From JAZQNC01 sp045536155 (GTDB lineage Bacteria; Bacillota; Clostridia; Oscillospirales; CAG-272): a stretch of DNA of 9,760 nucleotides. This document shows, one piece after another, positions 1 to 5,986 of the stretch. Position numbers and translations under genes: made by a program. Numbering within the stretch: position 1 is the first letter of the stretch; each line of letters starts with the position of its first letter. Below the pieces are notes generated by a model that saw only the letters and a program-made list of their open reading frames with translations, was not told where the DNA came from and did no database searches. The stretch covers positions 1 through 9,760 of the forward strand of contig JAZSMZ010000009.1 in the NCBI GenBank assembly GCA_045536155.1, written 5' to 3'.

Positions 1-839
1 AAAAAGCAAGAGAGGACGCTTCTCTTACCCAGCAGCAGCTTTCATCGGGCATCGTCATCCGCAATATGCTGTCGCAGATCGAAAACGATCGCGCCAAGCC
101 ATCGCTTGACACCCTTTCTGCCTTTGCCGACCGTCTCGGCATTAAGCTGAGCTATTTCCTTTGCGACGATGACGACAATTTCGCCATCATGAAGGAATCG
201 GTTCTTAAAAAGATAAGGGCACGAATGAAAAAGCGCGAATACAACGATTGCCTTGACCTCTTGTACCGCGTGGACATTCGCGAAGATGACGAGCTTACGT
301 ACATATCTGCGCTCTGCCACTATCACTCGGCCCTCGACGACTACCGTTGCGGCCGCTTAAAGAGTGCAAAAGAGTCGTTTTTAAATGCGATAAAGGATGC
401 CGAGCATACTGTTTATCCTGCCGACACACTGAAAAACTGCGCCGAAAGCTACGTTAACTACATATCGTCGCTCACCGTCACAAAAGACGGCATAAAAAGC
501 GACGGATTTGTCAATTTATCTCTCCCCTCTCCCGATATTGCCGAGCTTTGGTATATCGGTATGCTTGATGCGATAGATCGAGGCGAAACGGTTGCCGATT
601 TATCAAAATTGCCTGCCACTTCGCTTTACAGCGCTCATATTAAGGCAAAGCTGATGCTGAAAAGCTCGCCCGACGACTCTCTCGCTTTGCTTATCGGCAT
701 CTATCACGAGGAGACCGGCGCTATTATGCGATATGCCGTGCTTTGCGATCTTGAAAGCATCTACCTTATGAAAAACGATTACGAAAAGGCGTTTGACTGC
801 TCAAAAGAAAAGCAAAAGCTGTTAACGACGATAAAATAA
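1..839 (+). CDS. XRE-family helix-turn-helix regulator with repeat-like C-terminal region (5' end outside window)
   Basis: The reading frame is open from base 3 to a TAA at 837-839, giving 278 visible codons; the true start is upstream of the window. The internal ATG at 66 is not the start, because the preceding codons read REDASLTQQQL, the first half of an XRE/Cro-type helix-turn-helix. The second half follows as LSQIEND, KPSLDTL and LGIKLSYFL, so the DNA-binding domain fills about the first 50 visible residues. The remaining roughly 225 residues are mostly helical in character, with patterns such as CLDLLYRVDI, SALCHYHSALDDY and YLMKNDYEKAFDC that resemble degenerate TPR repeats. This HTH-plus-TPR plan is typical of the RNPP/Rgg-like regulators and of many unnamed clostridial regulators. 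No signalling peptide gene is visible beside it. The next gene starts 30 bases downstream with no promoter or terminator between, so co-transcription is likely. The HTH call is firm; the TPR call is moderate; ligand and targets are unknown. Confidence 0.85.
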   Translation, partial: KAREDASLTQQQLSSGIVIRNMLSQIENDRAKPSLDTLSAFADRLGIKLSYFLCDDDDNFAIMKESVLKKIRARMKKREYNDCLDLLYRVDIREDDELTYISALCHYHSALDDYRCGRLKSAKESFLNAIKDAEHTVYPADTLKNCAESYVNYISSLTVTKDGIKSDGFVNLSLPSPDIAELWYIGMLDAIDRGETVADLSKLPATSLYSAHIKAKLMLKSSPDDSLALLIGIYHEETGAIMRYAVLCDLESIYLMKNDYEKAFDCSKEKQKLLTTIK

Positions 840-869
840 CCGAATTAATAATTTGAAAGAATCACCCTT

Positions 870-1529
870 ATGGCTGCATGGATAACCCATCTGCGAGTTG
901 CAGATCTGCTTATCGAAAAGTTCAAAATACCCTCCGAGCGCGATTTTGTCATAGGCAGTATCGCTCCCGACAGCGGTATACCCGACCCGAACAGCAACGG
1001 ATACATTCCGCCAAGACGTCTTCTCCATCGCACGAGTGAGGACGGCAAAACGATATTTTACGGCGATTTTGCGCGCAAATACATCAAAAAGGATCTGAGC
1101 GACGAATCCCTTTCCTTTTTGGTCGGATATTACGCTCACCTCGCCACCGACGACGTCTGGGCAAGGAGAGTTTACCTCCCGACGCGCCGCAAATACATCA
1201 GGCAGGTCGAAGAGTTCGGCAATGCTTTCCGCGCACGGATAAAAAGATCGTGGGAGAATCTGGACAAGCTTTATTTGACCAATCACACTGTAAAGTCGCT
1301 TGAAATACTGAAAAACACCGACCGCGTCCATTCTTGCTGCCTCGACTACATTACCCCCGAGATGCTGAACAAAAAGCTATGTGAGATCCCCTCGTTTTAC
1401 GATGATCTCACCCTCAATTTTGACAGCGAATACGTCTTTTTGACCGAAGATGAGCTTGACGGCATCATCGCTTACTGCTTTGATCTGATAAGCGGCAGCG
1501 ACGTTTTTGATATGTTTGAAAAAAGATAA
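870..1529 (+). CDS. Zinc-dependent phospholipase C family protein, cytoplasmic
   Basis: A 219-residue protein. The N-terminus reads MAAWITH, followed by FVIGSIAPDSGIPD at 26-39, LLHRTSE at 51-57 and FLVGYYAHLATDDVW at 83-97. These match the bacterial zinc-dependent phospholipase C/S1-P1-like fold, in which W/H residues near the start, an Asp after the first helix and later His/Asp residues bind metal. Candidate ligands here are H7, D34, H53, H90 and D94. There is no signal peptide, unlike secreted clostridial alpha-toxin-type enzymes, so this is an intracellular member of the family whose substrate is unknown. Its W4 would not be exposed by signal cleavage. The ATG at 870 fits the conserved MAAWITH start, although the ribosome binding site before it is weak. 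It follows the regulator gene by 30 bases and runs straight into a terminator after its stop. The family assignment is confident; lipase activity is only an inference. Confidence 0.85.
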   Translation: MAAWITHLRVADLLIEKFKIPSERDFVIGSIAPDSGIPDPNSNGYIPPRRLLHRTSEDGKTIFYGDFARKYIKKDLSDESLSFLVGYYAHLATDDVWARRVYLPTRRKYIRQVEEFGNAFRARIKRSWENLDKLYLTNHTVKSLEILKNTDRVHSCCLDYITPEMLNKKLCEIPSFYDDLTLNFDSEYVFLTEDELDGIIAYCFDLISGSDVFDMFEKR

Positions 1530-1560
1530 AAAATGCATCGCAGAAGCGATGCATTTTTTT
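1528..1560. terminator. Bidirectional Rho-independent terminator between convergent genes
   Basis: A perfect 9-bp stem, ATGCATCGC at 1533-1541 and GCGATGCAT at 1546-1554, closes a four-base AGAA loop. It has an A run on the left and a T run of seven on the right, so it should end transcription from both sides. It abuts the stop codon of the phospholipase-family gene (1527-1529) on the + strand and overlaps the stop of the hydrolase gene (1559-1561) on the - strand. Confidence 0.92.
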
Positions 1561-2308
1561 ACGCATAGAAATCGTGACAGCCGATGGTAAACTGATAGTC
1601 GCAGTTATATACCGTCCAAAGATTTTGGGCAATGGCCTCATATATAAAATAGAGAATGTCACTCGACACGCGATAGCCCTCAAGCGTCATCTTGGCCGCG
1701 ATCACGCTTTCGGGCGTGGGATCGCGGTATATACGTCCGTTTGCGGTGGGAGTGAACTGCACTCCGTATTTGTTGTCAAATATAACGCCGTAGATGCTGT
1801 CGGGAAAGGTATCGCTGTCGACACGATTCAAAACGACGCTTCCGACGGCAAGCTTACCCTTCAGTATCTCGCCCTCGCTTTCGCTCGATATAATGCGCGA
1901 GAGCCAATAGAGATCGTCGGCATTATAAAAATCATCGGCCGAAACGATATTGGGTGAAGCGCATATTACGTGGGCGGTATTCGTGCCAACGTCCCAGCTT
2001 ATCGTGCTGTCAAAAAGGGCGGCTATTTTTCGAAGCGGCAAATATTTTTCGCCCTCGATCTCAATAGCAGACGTATAGATATACCTTCCCTTGGCGCTGA
2101 TGTAGTCGTCGTATATTTCTATGCTGTCGCTGCTGCCGACCGCGCGCAAAAAGCTGTCGACAGATACGTACGTTGTATTATTTATCAGCAATTCTTCATT
2201 TTCATAAACAGCTTTTCCGTTTATGTACAGCGACACTCTTTCACTTGCAGCATAGCTTGGAAGTGCAAAGCACAAAGCCGTCAGTATACAACACAATATT
2301 CTTTTCAA
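1559..2308 (-). CDS. SleB-type cell wall hydrolase with copper-amine-oxidase-like N-terminal domain
   Basis: A 249-residue exported protein. Residues 1-21 form a signal peptide (KR, then a hydrophobic stretch, then SYAA), with cleavage likely after A20 or A21. Residues about 25-115 resemble the copper amine oxidase N-terminal-like domain common in clostridial surface proteins: VSLYINGKAV, a strand-rich middle, YLPLRKIAALF and ISWDVGTNTA. Residues 132-249 match the SleB/CwlJ hydrolase domain (Hydrolase_2): LSRIISSESEGE, GKLAVGSVVLNRV, TFPDSIYGVIF and VQFTP. By alignment with SleB, E143 is the predicted catalytic glutamate. SleB proteins are lytic transglycosylases, classically acting on spore cortex, but vegetative relatives exist. 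There is no PG_binding_1 domain as in classical SleB. The start is TTG, chosen because GGAGG lies 8 bases upstream and no in-frame ATG occurs nearby. It has its own promoter and lies downstream of hemW on the same strand. Confidence 0.88.
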   Translation of the reverse strand: MKRILCCILTALCFALPSYAASERVSLYINGKAVYENEELLINNTTYVSVDSFLRAVGSSDSIEIYDDYISAKGRYIYTSAIEIEGEKYLPLRKIAALFDSTISWDVGTNTAHVICASPNIVSADDFYNADDLYWLSRIISSESEGEILKGKLAVGSVVLNRVDSDTFPDSIYGVIFDNKYGVQFTPTANGRIYRDPTPESVIAAKMTLEGYRVSSDILYFIYEAIAQNLWTVYNCDYQFTIGCHDFYA

Positions 2309-2312
2309 AACA

Positions 2313-2370
2313 AAAACCTCCTTGGTATTAAGATCGCCGTTTGGCCGATTTTATTATACCAGGAGGTTTT
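2313..2370 (-). promoter_or_regulatory. Leader inverted repeat containing the hydrolase RBS; possible hemW terminator
   Basis: The + strand sequence AAAACCTCCTTGGTA at 2313-2327 is the inverse complement of TACCAGGAGGTTTT at 2357-2370, except for one extra base. The 29 bases between can form a smaller inner stem (GCC/GGC around AAAC). On the - strand the second arm contains the GGAGG ribosome binding site (2317-2321) of the SleB-like gene and is followed by TTTTTGTTTT. In RNA reading through from hemW it could act as an intrinsic terminator or hide the ribosome binding site. The predicted local promoter starts RNA at about 2346, after the first arm, so that RNA would leave the site open. The repeat is seen directly; the regulatory roles are inferred. 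Confidence 0.65.
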
Positions 2371-2381
2371 ATTCAAATCAA
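2353..2381 (-). promoter_or_regulatory. Sigma-A-type promoter of the SleB-like gene
   Basis: On the - strand, TTGATT (2376-2381) is followed after exactly 17 bases by TATAAT (2353-2358). The -10 is a perfect consensus and the -35 matches TTGACA at four of six positions. The predicted transcript start is near 2346, giving a leader of about 38 bases before the TTG start. The spacer holds the upstream arm of the inverted repeat at 2357-2370. Confidence 0.8.
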
Positions 2382-2383
2382 GG

Positions 2384-2411
2384 AACAATGTTTTCCAAAG
2401 AAAACACTGTT
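2384..2411 (-). other. Stem-loop at the hemW stop codon
   Basis: Arms at 2384-2395 (AACAATGTTTTC) and 2400-2411 (GAAAACACTGTT) form a 12-pair stem around a four-base loop. The single imperfect pair is a G-U wobble only in - strand RNA, which fits the hemW transcript. The stem covers the TAA stop. No U run follows it, so it is not a standard intrinsic terminator; a 3' end stabilizer or processing site is possible. Confidence 0.5.
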
Positions 2412-3597
2412 ATCTGTCGCTTCCGTTTGCGATGCCGTAGGAGATATCACTATCGAAATCGAGCATGGTGGAGAGTATGTAATTGGAAACGTACATTCCC
2501 TTAACGGTGAAGGCGTAGTTTTTACCGTGCTTGACCATAAATCCGTTCTGGATATAGGCGGGCAGATACTTTGCAAACATTCTCTCAAAAGAGCAGCCGA
2601 AGATCTCGCGGAACTTATCGGTGTTAAGACCCTTTACCAAACGAAGCTGGAGCATTACGTATTCTGCCATTCTCTCTGAGGGCTTGACCTCGTAGTTTTC
2701 GCCGATGATGTCGTATGCGTCTCCGTCGATGCTCTCCATGGCATCCATGTAAAGATCGATATCGCGCTTGAAAGAGAATCGACTTCCTCCGAAATAGGAG
2801 TGTGCTGCCGGACCGAGTCCCAAGTATTCCTCGCAGTTCCAATATTTCAGATTATGCTTGCACTCGTAACCGGGGAGCGCGAAATTGGAAATCTCGTACT
2901 GCTCGTATCCGTTTGCCTTGAGAATCTCGATCGCGCTGGAGTACATTTCAAACTCGGTGTCCTCGTCGGGCAGAGAAAGAGCGAACGCCTTTTCGCCGAA
3001 GGGGGTATTCTCTTCGATCTGAAGTCCGTAAAGCGAGATGTGCTCGGGGCGGAACTCGCAGACGGTCTCAACGGTCATCTTGAGCGATGCGAGAGTCTGC
3101 TCGGGAATACCGTACATAATGTCGACGTTGATGTTGTCGAACTTTGCCGCGCGGGCATCGTCGAAGCAGTCTTCAAAATCCTCGAAATCGTGGATTCGCG
3201 AGAGTGCTGCAAGCTCGTTGTTGGAACTCGACTGCATACCGATGGAAAGGCGGTTTACACCCTCCTTGCGATATGTCTTGAGAAGGCCTTTATCGACGGT
3301 TGCGGGGTTTACCTCCATCGTGATCTCGGCATCGTCGGCAATGTCGAAATTGGTATAAAGGGAGTCGAAAATATCAAGCATGCACTTTTTTGGCAATACC
3401 GAAGGTGTGCCGCCGCCGATGAATACGGTATCTACCGTATACTTTTTCGCGCTTTCCGAGTAATCTTCCATTTGCAGACAGATGGACTCGGTATATCTCT
3501 TGCATTTCTTGCAATCTGTCACGGAATAGAAATCGCAATATCCGCATTTGTTTTTGCAAAAGGGCATGTGCAAATAAAGGCCAAGTGTCTTATCCAT
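2410..3597 (-). CDS. hemW: HemW-like radical SAM protein (heme chaperone, HemN family)
   Basis: A complete 395-residue radical SAM protein. The 4Fe-4S cluster motif CX3CX2C is C14, C18 and C21, within PFCKNKCGYCDFYS. GGGTPS at 61-66 is the SAM-binding glycine motif, followed by EVNP at 95-98 and GMQS at 120-123. The motif HNLKYW at 248-253 and the following LGLGPAAHS are characteristic of HemW, which binds heme and is thought to deliver it to respiratory or other hemoproteins. The N-terminal extension and extra cysteine of true coproporphyrinogen dehydrogenase HemN are absent, so oxygen-independent coproporphyrinogen oxidase activity should not be assumed. The ATG has a GAGG 8 bases upstream. 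It lies 40 bases after lepA with no terminator between, the conserved lepA-hemW order of Firmicutes. In Bacillus hrcA follows; here it does not. Confidence 0.93.
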   Translation of the reverse strand: MDKTLGLYLHMPFCKNKCGYCDFYSVTDCKKCKRYTESICLQMEDYSESAKKYTVDTVFIGGGTPSVLPKKCMLDIFDSLYTNFDIADDAEITMEVNPATVDKGLLKTYRKEGVNRLSIGMQSSSNNELAALSRIHDFEDFEDCFDDARAAKFDNINVDIMYGIPEQTLASLKMTVETVCEFRPEHISLYGLQIEENTPFGEKAFALSLPDEDTEFEMYSSAIEILKANGYEQYEISNFALPGYECKHNLKYWNCEEYLGLGPAAHSYFGGSRFSFKRDIDLYMDAMESIDGDAYDIIGENYEVKPSERMAEYVMLQLRLVKGLNTDKFREIFGCSFERMFAKYLPAYIQNGFMVKHGKNYAFTVKGMYVSNYILSTMLDFDSDISYGIANGSDR

Positions 3598-3637
3598 CTT
3601 TGTTACCTCTTATTTTCATTACTGTATTTTTGATTGG

Positions 3638-5449
3638 TTAATTTTCATCAAGCTTGAGAACGGCCATAAACGCATCGGGCGTTACCTCAACCGATCCGAG
3701 CTGACGCATCTTCTTCTTTCCCTCTTTCTGCTTTTCAAGCAGCTTCTTCTTTCTCGTGATATCGCCGCCGTAGCACTTTGCCAAAACGTCCTTGCGAAGA
3801 GCCTTTACCGTTTCGCGGGCGATTACTCTTCCGCCGATTGCCGCCTGAACGGGAACCTCAAAGAGCTGGCGCGGGATATTGTCCTTGAGCTTTTCGCATA
3901 TCTTGCGGGCACGTCCGTATGCCTTGGACTCGTGCACGATAAAGGAAAGCGCATCAACAGTGTCGCCGTTTAAGAGAATATCGAGCTTGACGAGCTTGGA
4001 CGGAACGTATCCCTTGAGCTCGTAATCGAGCGATGCATATCCCTTTGTGCGGCTCTTTAAAGCATCGAAAAAGTCGTATATTATCTCATTTAAAGGAAGC
4101 TCGTAGTGCATCTCCACTCGCTTATCGTCGAGATATTTCATATCGATGTACACGCCGCGGCGTTCCTGGCAAAGATCCATAATTCCGCCGACGAATTCGA
4201 CGGGAGTGATGATTGCCGCCTTGACTATCGGCTCGCGCGCTTCGTCGATCTCGTCGCCCGACGGGTAGTTTGTCGGGTTGTCGATATATACTACCTCGCC
4301 GCCGCGAACGACCAGCTCATATACAACGCTAGGGGCGGTGGTGATGATATCGAGATTGAACTCGCGCTCGATTCGCTCGGTGATGATCTCCATGTGCAGA
4401 AGTCCCAAAAAGCCTGTTCTGAAACCAAAGCCGAGTGCGGCCGACGTTTCGGGCTCAAAGGAGAGTGCGGCATCGTTGAGCTGCAGCTTTTCAAGCGCCT
4501 CACGAAGATCGCCGTATTTTGCGCCGTCTGCGGGATAGATACCCGAATAAACCATGGGGAGCGCCTTTTTAAAGCCGGGAAGCGGCTCGGGAGCGCCGTT
4601 TTCGGCGGTTGTGATGGTATCACCTACGCGTGTGTCGGACACGTCCTTTATCGAGGCTGTGATGTATCCAACGTCACCTGCCTGCAGAATATCGGTCTTT
4701 GTGAGCCCGAAGGGGGACATAACACCGACCTCGACAACGTCGAACTCGGCGCCCGTGCTCATAAGGCGAATGCGGTCGCCGCTTCTCAGCTGACCGTCAA
4801 AGACGCGCACGTTGATAACAACGCCGAGGTAGGCATCGTAATATGAATCGAAAATAAGGCATTTGAGGGGGGCGTTTTCGTCGCCCTTGGGTGCGGGAAT
4901 ATCGGACACAATGTGCTCGAGCACCTGCTCGATATTGATTCCGTTTTTCGCCGAAATGGCGGGGCAATCCTCGGCGGGAATGCCGATAACGTCCTCGATC
5001 TCGCGTCTTGTTCCCTCAACGTCGGAGGCAGCAAGGTCGATCTTGTTTATAACGGGGACGACCTCAAGTCCGGCTTCGACGGCCAGGTATGCATTGGCAA
5101 GTGACTGCGCCTGAATGCCCTGAGTGGAGTCGACAACGAGCAGTGCTCCCTCGCAGGCGTTAAGCGATCGGGATACCTCGTAGTTAAAGTCGACGTGGCC
5201 GGGAGTGTCGATCAGATTGAGCAGATATGTCTGCCCGTCGGGAGCGTCATATTTCATGTGCACGGCGCGCGCCTTGATGGTTATTCCGCGCTCACGCTCA
5301 AGATCCATGTTATCGAGCAGCTGATCTTCCATGTCACGCTTGACGACAGCACGGGTAAGCTCCAATATGCGGTCGGCAAGGGTGGATTTGCCGTGGTCGA
5401 TGTGCGCTATTATAGAAAAATTTCGTATTAATTCCTTACGGTCGGACAT
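3638..5449 (-). CDS. lepA: Elongation factor 4 (LepA), ribosomal GTPase
   Basis: A complete 603-residue protein, close to the usual length of about 600. The GTPase domain shows AHIDHGKST at 15-23 (P-loop), a switch region around RERGITIKA, DTPGHVDF (G3) and NKID (G4). EF-G-like domains II and III follow, including LGFGFRTGFLGLLHMEII. The C-terminal LepA-specific domain contains CYGGDITRKKKLLEKQKEGK and ends VTPDAFMAVLKLDEN. LepA acts on the ribosome; roles in back-translocation, initiation and 30S biogenesis have been proposed. The ATG at 5449 has GAGG five bases upstream. It is the first gene of a lepA-hemW transcript, with a promoter 66-94 bases upstream of the start. There are no frame breaks or missing motifs. 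Confidence 0.97.
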   Translation of the reverse strand: MSDRKELIRNFSIIAHIDHGKSTLADRILELTRAVVKRDMEDQLLDNMDLERERGITIKARAVHMKYDAPDGQTYLLNLIDTPGHVDFNYEVSRSLNACEGALLVVDSTQGIQAQSLANAYLAVEAGLEVVPVINKIDLAASDVEGTRREIEDVIGIPAEDCPAISAKNGINIEQVLEHIVSDIPAPKGDENAPLKCLIFDSYYDAYLGVVINVRVFDGQLRSGDRIRLMSTGAEFDVVEVGVMSPFGLTKTDILQAGDVGYITASIKDVSDTRVGDTITTAENGAPEPLPGFKKALPMVYSGIYPADGAKYGDLREALEKLQLNDAALSFEPETSAALGFGFRTGFLGLLHMEIITERIEREFNLDIITTAPSVVYELVVRGGEVVYIDNPTNYPSGDEIDEAREPIVKAAIITPVEFVGGIMDLCQERRGVYIDMKYLDDKRVEMHYELPLNEIIYDFFDALKSRTKGYASLDYELKGYVPSKLVKLDILLNGDTVDALSFIVHESKAYGRARKICEKLKDNIPRQLFEVPVQAAIGGRVIARETVKALRKDVLAKCYGGDITRKKKLLEKQKEGKKKMRQLGSVEVTPDAFMAVLKLDEN

Positions 5450-5469
5450 TTATACCTCAATACAAACAC

Positions 5470-5481
5470 AGTAAATTTACT
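5470..5481. repeat. 12-bp perfect palindrome in the lepA leader
   Basis: AGTAAATTTACT reads identically on both strands. It lies about 27-38 bases downstream of the predicted lepA transcript start, a position where a repressor could block elongation. It does not match an operator I can name, and the local AT richness makes chance possible. Confidence 0.35.
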
Positions 5482-5514
5482 TTTATTATGCTTAAAAAGT
5501 GTAATATCTATATT

Positions 5515-5543
5515 ATTATACATCTATATATACAATAAATCAA
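5515..5543 (-). promoter_or_regulatory. Sigma-A-type promoter of lepA-hemW
   Basis: On the - strand TTGATT (5538-5543) and TATAAT (5515-5520) are separated by 17 bases. The predicted start is near 5508, giving a leader of about 59 bases. The surroundings are very AT-rich, and no other well-spaced hexamer pair stands out. Confidence 0.78.
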
Positions 5544-5580
5544 TAATATTTACAAAAAATTTTATTTTGGAAGACCATCC

Positions 5581-5608
5581 AAAAAAAGAGAGGCCCGAAA
5601 GCCTCTCT
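5581..5608 (-). terminator. Rho-independent terminator of the small membrane protein gene
   Basis: On the - strand, AGAGAGGC (5601-5608) and GCCTCTCT (5587-5594) form an 8-bp GC-rich stem around a six-base loop, followed by a run of T (5581-5587). It begins 8 bases after the small gene's stop codon and separates it from lepA. Confidence 0.93.
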
Positions 5609-5616
5609 GCGAGATC

Positions 5617-5757
5617 TTATTTCTTTTTGAAAATGGCGAACCACGCGGCCGAAACGATGGCCAAGAGTATAATGAAAAAGGAGAAAATATCCGAGCTCTG
5701 GTATGGCATCTGCGCCAGAATTCCCGCCGCCGCTACAGTCGAAACAAAAACATTCAC
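5617..5757 (-). CDS. Small hydrophobic membrane protein, 46 residues, function unknown
   Basis: A short frame ending in TAA at 5617-5619, just before a strong terminator and just after a strong promoter. The GTG at 5755-5757 is preferred as start because AGGAG (5767-5771) lies 9 bases upstream. An ATG at 5764-5766 would add three residues but directly abuts that site, leaving no spacer. The protein has a mildly hydrophobic N-terminal part (VFVSTVAAAGILA), a short polar turn (QMPYQSSD), a clear transmembrane helix at about 24-43 (IFSFFIILLAIVSAAWFAIF) and a KKK tail. The tail suggests the C-terminus is cytoplasmic. I do not recognise the family. It could be a small membrane regulator or a toxin-like peptide, but no antitoxin or antisense RNA is evident. 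Support comes from its promoter, ribosome binding site, membrane composition and terminator all lining up. Confidence 0.68.
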   Translation of the reverse strand: MNVFVSTVAAAGILAQMPYQSSDIFSFFIILLAIVSAAWFAIFKKK

Positions 5758-5796
5758 AAAGCTCATCTCCTTTCGTTTTCACCTCTTTACGGACAT

Positions 5797-5825
5797 ATTA
5801 TATCACACTTTTTTAAAAAAATCAA
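5797..5825 (-). promoter_or_regulatory. Strong sigma-A-type promoter with extended -10, small membrane protein gene
   Basis: On the - strand TTGATT (5820-5825), a 17-base spacer of T and A runs, and TGATATAAT, i.e. TATAAT (5797-5802) with the TGn extension. The predicted start is near 5790, about 33 bases before the GTG start. The rest of the gap to rpe (about 5826-5925) is AT-rich with nothing else I can name. Confidence 0.85.
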
Positions 5826-5925
5826 TAGTATTTTCATAATTTGTTTCAAAATGCGGTACAACTTTTTAATTTATTTCACGATAAAACTTTACATATTGCA
5901 CAAAAATAAGCCAAAATTGGCAAAG

Positions 5926-5956
5926 AAAAACCGGCATCCGACAGGATACCGGTTTT
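5926..5956 (-). terminator. Rho-independent terminator of rpe
   Basis: Arms 5927-5939 (AAAACCGGCATCC) and 5944-5956 (GGATACCGGTTTT) form a 13-pair stem with a four-base loop. The one non-standard pair is a G-U wobble only in - strand RNA, matching the direction of rpe. A T-rich tract follows on that strand. It starts 30 bases after the rpe stop. Confidence 0.92.
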
Positions 5957-5986
5957 GATTTTTTATTGCATTTTCACCAATTTTGC

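Noticed and set aside
1..839. PlcR-type quorum-sensing regulator controlling the adjacent phospholipase-family gene
   Set aside because: The HTH plus repeat plan and neighbour are suggestive, but no signalling peptide gene or PlcR box is visible, and the neighbour has no secretion signal.
2800..3633. Long open frame on the + strand opposite hemW
   Set aside because: It lies wholly over conserved radical SAM coding sequence on the other strand and shows no recognizable domain.
4106..4846. Long open frame on the + strand within lepA
   Set aside because: It is antisense to well-conserved LepA coding sequence, has no family motifs, and arises from codon bias in the real gene.
5540..5782. 80-codon - strand frame across the small membrane protein region
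   Set aside because: It runs through the strong terminator at 5581-5608 and has a cysteine-rich, domain-free sequence. The overlapping membrane protein frame ends just before the terminator and has the better ribosome binding site.
5617..5825. Type I toxin-antitoxin system
   Set aside because: The small membrane peptide has a toxin-like shape, but no convincing antisense RNA promoter was found on the + strand.
5911..5920. Palindrome CCAAAATTGG near the rpe terminator
   Set aside because: It is short, lies beyond the terminator, and is not placed near a promoter; chance is the simplest explanation.
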